The notes under the pieces are model-generated. The model made no database searches, was not told the DNA's origin, and saw only the letters and a list, made by a program, of their open reading frames with translations. A stretch of 9,239 nucleotides of DNA from assembly GCA_030654645.1 (NCBI GenBank), contig JAURXC010000194.1, forward strand, positions 1 through 9,239, in the 5' to 3' direction. Positions within the stretch are counted from its first letter, which is position 1, and every line of letters starts with the position of its first letter. The position numbers and the translations under genes were made by a program. Positions 6,568-9,239 of this stretch are shown here, one piece after another. This stretch comes from Deltaproteobacteria bacterium (lineage in GTDB: Bacteria; Desulfobacterota; Desulfuromonadia; Geobacterales; Pseudopelobacteraceae).

Positions 6568-6579
6568 TGCTGATGTCAA
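6551..6579 (-). promoter_or_regulatory. Candidate promoter of htrA and the 87-residue gene
   Basis: On the minus strand a perfect TTGACA (6579-6574) is followed by a 17-base spacer and TAGTCT (6556-6551), which keeps the first T, the A and the final T of TATAAT. Transcription would begin near 6544, about 37 bases before the htrA ATG. The -10 lies within one arm of the 18-bp dyad, so a protein bound there would be expected to block it. Confidence 0.5.
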
Positions 6580-6611
6580 TGCATTGAAGAAGGCTCCGTA
6601 TCTCATCGCTG

Positions 6612-7787
6612 CTACCTGACTGCCAGTCCCTCCACTATCAGGCTGCCGGTTGCAATGGTCAACAGGCCATCCAACACCGTTGGCAGGCCGCTCTTGCCAG
6701 TATAATCGTTCCTGTAGCCCCCCTTCAGCGTGATGGACTTGCCCCGGTCCAGCGTAAAACCGGCGTCCGGCATCTCCGTGTCCAACGCAAGAATGGTATC
6801 GGTAGCTCCGGCGGCAGCATAGGCGGCGGCAAGCGAATCATAGCCGCTCAGGCCGACTTTTGCCTTGGGAGCCGGTGTGAATGCGGCTGTTGCGGCCCTG
6901 TCGGCGGTCATGGTTACGGTGCAGTCGCCGGTCTGGTTGGTACAGGCGTAAGTCCAGCCGCCAAACAGTGAAATGTTGTCGGGCGTCGCGGACAGCTTCA
7001 CCGTACTGCTCTCCGGATACCTAGCCGTACAGGTGCCGCTGGTGCAGGCTATTCCGACAGGATCGCTGTTCACGGCCCCGTCGCCGGCGCCTGCCAGGGT
7101 TACCGAAAGGGTTACAATCTTCAGCAGTCGCGCGTCAATACCGGCTGTCTTGCCGGACTTCGTGACCGTCACCCGGGTGGCTGCCTGCTGGTCGGAGGCC
7201 TGATTGTACCAGGTAGTGAGAGTGTTATTATTTGAGAAGCTAAGCGTATAATTGCCGGGTGGCAGGACGCTGGAGGAGTACATGCCGTATGCGGTTACTT
7301 CTTCGACAAGGCTTCCGGTTGTGTCGGAATAGATCGATACTGTTGCGCCCATGACCGGCTCATTGGTTTGAATGTAGGTCACCGTGCCGGTGATGTAGCC
7401 ACCGGCCACAAGGGCGGCATTGATACCGGTGTGGTTTGATGCGGCAGTAACGTCTATTGATGCAGCACTGCTGTCATCGGGGGCGTTGTCATACCATTGG
7501 GTGACATATTTATAATAATCAGGGTCTGAAAAAACAACTCTGTATGAACCGTCCGGGATGTCGGACATGGAATAGTCGCCGTTGGTATCTGTCTTGACAT
7601 ACATGGCTGTATTTATTCCCTGAACCAGCGTGACATAGATACTTGCGACACCCAGGCCATCGCCCAGTTCCGTCACTCTGCCGGAAACAGAGCCGGCCCG
7701 GCAGATGTTGCTGCCGAGCAGCATAAAGGCCAGCAGGCAGGTTGTGCAGACCAGTACCGGTTGGTTAAGACCATAAGTTTTATTCAT
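6612..7787 (-). CDS. Exported modular protein: two carboxypeptidase-regulatory-like domains, InlB-like repeat, shared C-terminal module
   Basis: A 391-residue exported protein, function unknown. Residues 1-31 form a Sec signal peptide (MNKTYG, then LVCTTCLLAFMLLG, probable cut after CRA). Two carboxypeptidase-regulatory-like beta-sandwich domains follow, about 33-127 (SVSGRVTE ... TDTNGDYSMSDIPDGSYRVVF) and 129-222 (YITGTVTYI ... YGMYSSSVLPPGNYTLSF); each ends in a 'W/Y-rich then GI-A-L' segment. Next is an InlB-B-like repeat, about 225-303, with two cysteine pairs (248/253 and 282/289) around FGGW. The final segment, about 309-391, ends ITLKGGYRNDY ... LDGLLTIATGSLIVEGLAVR at the very C terminus. 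The last 165 residues match those of the gene upstream. GAGAGA sits seven bases before the ATG, and the upstream stop is only 30 bases away, so the pair is probably an operon. No sortase motif or membrane anchor is visible. Likely surface-exposed or secreted. Confidence 0.85.
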   Translation of the reverse strand: MNKTYGLNQPVLVCTTCLLAFMLLGSNICRAGSVSGRVTELGDGLGVASIYVTLVQGINTAMYVKTDTNGDYSMSDIPDGSYRVVFSDPDYYKYVTQWYDNAPDDSSAASIDVTAASNHTGINAALVAGGYITGTVTYIQTNEPVMGATVSIYSDTTGSLVEEVTAYGMYSSSVLPPGNYTLSFSNNNTLTTWYNQASDQQAATRVTVTKSGKTAGIDARLLKIVTLSVTLAGAGDGAVNSDPVGIACTSGTCTARYPESSTVKLSATPDNISLFGGWTYACTNQTGDCTVTMTADRAATAAFTPAPKAKVGLSGYDSLAAAYAAAGATDTILALDTEMPDAGFTLDRGKSITLKGGYRNDYTGKSGLPTVLDGLLTIATGSLIVEGLAVR

Positions 7788-7817
7788 CAGGTGTTCTCTC
7801 TGATAGTGAAACCCTGA

Positions 7818-9239
7818 CTATTTGACCGACACACCCTCTACCGTCAGGCTGCCGGTGGAGATTGTGAGTGGACCCTTCAGGGATGTCGGTGTTGCACCTT
7901 TGTCATATGACGATGTGTAGCCGCCGATCAGGCTGATTTTCCGGTTGCTGTCCACTGTAAGAATTTCCGGATCCAGATCGATGCCTAGCACCATAATAAT
8001 TGCAGTGTCTCCTGGCGCCACGCTGGAATACGCCAGTCCAAGGGAAGCATAATCGGTGCTGCCGATCATTGCCCTGGGAATCAGGTTAAAGGTGGCGGTG
8101 ACGGATTTGGCCGCAGTCATGGCATTGCTGCAGGCCCCGGTGCCAGTGCAGTTTCCGCTCCAGCCACCGAAGGTGGAGTCGCTTTGCGGAGTCTGCAGCA
8201 AGCTGATTGTATGGCCGGCCGTGAAACTGGCGCTGCAGCCGCCTGTTGAGCCGCTGATACAGCTGATACCGGCCGGGTTGCTGGTGACGGTGCCCTTTCC
8301 GGTTCCGGCGAGCGTGACCGCCATGGGCTGGTCTGTCACCGTGATGGTCGTGGTTGCGGTTATCCCGGAAATATTGCCGGCCGCATCTTTCACATATCCG
8401 TAGAGTAATTTGCTTCCCTGGGTCCTGAAAGTATAACTCGTCGGAGCAGATGCCACCCAGTCGCAAGTGTCAGGAGTGAGTGCGACATAACTTGCGCACC
8501 AGGCGGTAATTCCGACATTATCAGTGGCAGTGAATGTCAGCGGCACGGTAAACGAGCTTGAGGCCGGCGGCATACTGAACTGGCTGATCACCGGCAGTTC
8601 AAAGTCGCCTTTATTGAAGACGCGGGTGACCGATAGCTTGTTGCCAAGGGTGTCGGTACCGAGCACGCTGAATGCATGCAGCCCATCCGCAGGCAATGTC
8701 ACCAGCTGCTCAAAGGCGCCATCGGTGACGGTTGGGGTATAGGTATCGGCTCCTCTGGTGATCGCAATCGTCAGCGGAGCATTGATCACATTGGCAACCC
8801 GCCCTTTGAGCAGATATGTGCCGGATGAGATCAAGGTATCCTGCGGAGGGTCGGTGACATCCATGTTCCAACGGCCACTGTTGTACCGGACGGAACGCTT
8901 GACCGAGCTGCTCTTGCCCGACAATCCGGTGGCAGTCACCTGAATGGTGTTGAGAGTCGTCGTACCGACCAGGGTCACCGGCGCCGTGTAGGAGGTGCCG
9001 GTTACCGATGCGGCCACAGGGGCTGCTCCGTTCAATGAAACGCTGACTGTTGCACCCGCCTCTACGGTTCCGTTGACGTTCAGCAGCGCAGTGCTGGATG
9101 CCGAGTAATCCGTCGGGGTATCAATTGTAAGCAACGGCGCGGCCTGGTTACGGTTGACGGTTTGTGTCACGGTTGCGCTGTTGCCGGCCTGATCGGCAGT
9201 GACAACGGTGATGGGGGTACTTGCCGACATCAGCGGCAG
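7818..9239 (-). CDS. Large exported protein with Ig-like domains, InlB-like repeat and shared C-terminal module (partial, N terminus missing)
   Basis: The frame is open to the right edge, so 473 C-terminal residues are seen and the true start is outside; the Met at 9230 is internal (visible frame begins Leu-Pro-Leu-Met). The protein is Thr/Ser/Gly/Ala-rich, beta-strand-like and low in charge, typical of secreted adhesin-like proteins. Approximate modules in visible numbering are: end of an Ig-like domain (1-30, 'VVTADQAGNSATVTQTV'), Ig-like domains at about 35-120, 122-210 and 215-303 (the last with Cys248/Cys259 and 'GYVKDAAGNIS'), an InlB-like repeat at about 306-385 with cysteine pairs 327/335 and 364/370 around FGGWSG, and a final segment about 390-473 ending LTISTGSLTVEGVSVK. 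The Ig modules resemble those in multi-domain Geobacter-type surface proteins (recalled, not searched). A role in adhesion or matrix is inference. It precedes the paralogous gene by 30 bases. Confidence 0.85.
   Translation of the reverse strand: MPLMSASTPITVVTADQAGNSATVTQTVNRNQAAPLLTIDTPTDYSASSTALLNVNGTVEAGATVSVSLNGAAPVAASVTGTSYTAPVTLVGTTTLNTIQVTATGLSGKSSSVKRSVRYNSGRWNMDVTDPPQDTLISSGTYLLKGRVANVINAPLTIAITRGADTYTPTVTDGAFEQLVTLPADGLHAFSVLGTDTLGNKLSVTRVFNKGDFELPVISQFSMPPASSSFTVPLTFTATDNVGITAWCASYVALTPDTCDWVASAPTSYTFRTQGSKLLYGYVKDAAGNISGITATTTITVTDQPMAVTLAGTGKGTVTSNPAGISCISGSTGGCSASFTAGHTISLLQTPQSDSTFGGWSGNCTGTGACSNAMTAAKSVTATFNLIPRAMIGSTDYASLGLAYSSVAPGDTAIIMVLGIDLDPEILTVDSNRKISLIGGYTSSYDKGATPTSLKGPLTISTGSLTVEGVSVK

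Overview
The window looks like a GC-rich (roughly 60%) deltaproteobacterial chromosome, most likely Geobacter/Pelobacter-like (Desulfuromonadales). That assignment comes from recalled protein style, mainly the secreted proteins with 'NPAGISC...GGWSG.C' repeats and a shared C-terminal module, and not from a database search. There are eight protein-coding genes, two of them cut by the window edges. I see no rRNA, tRNA, CRISPR array, transposase or phage gene.

Left part, plus strand (1-3450). The 3' half of sbcC (ATPase subunit of the SbcCD DNA-end nuclease) runs off the left edge. A 112-base gap with a TTGACA-type promoter candidate follows. Then come a MidA/NDUFAF7-family SAM-dependent methyltransferase and a HAD-superfamily phosphatase whose start codon overlaps the methyltransferase stop by one base. 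These two probably form a small operon, closed by a strong symmetrical terminator hairpin at 3471-3508.

Convergent junction (3451-3719). No gene is present. Besides the terminator, the gap is filled by a foldback element of about 171 bp. It has near-perfect 15-base terminal inverted repeats and two inverted copies of a palindromic 'CTCCCTGAGGGAG' repeat. It resembles a MITE or REP/BIME doublet with no coding capacity.

Middle part, minus strand (3720-6507). In transcription order this holds an HtrA/DegP-type serine protease with two PDZ domains and a lipoprotein signal, an 87-residue protein of unknown function 41 bases downstream (probably co-transcribed), an intrinsic terminator, a 15-base palindrome, and an RluD-family 23S rRNA pseudouridine synthase. 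Just upstream of htrA a perfect 18-bp dyad with a 4-base centre overlaps the -10 region of a good promoter candidate. This is the most operator-like structure in the window.

Right part, minus strand (6612-9239). Two adjacent genes, 30 bases apart, encode exported modular proteins. The upstream one (partial, off the right edge) carries Ig-like domains. The downstream one carries a signal peptide and two carboxypeptidase-regulatory-like domains. Both end in the same C-terminal module of about 165 residues: a cysteine-flanked InlB-like repeat, then a short beta-rich segment that stops at the C terminus with a 'LTI.TGSL.VEG..V(R/K)' signature. They are best read as paralogous, domain-shuffled cell-surface or secreted proteins. 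No complete, undescribed multi-gene system is evident; the unexplained items are the foldback element, the htrA dyad, the shared C-terminal module and the 87-residue htrA partner.
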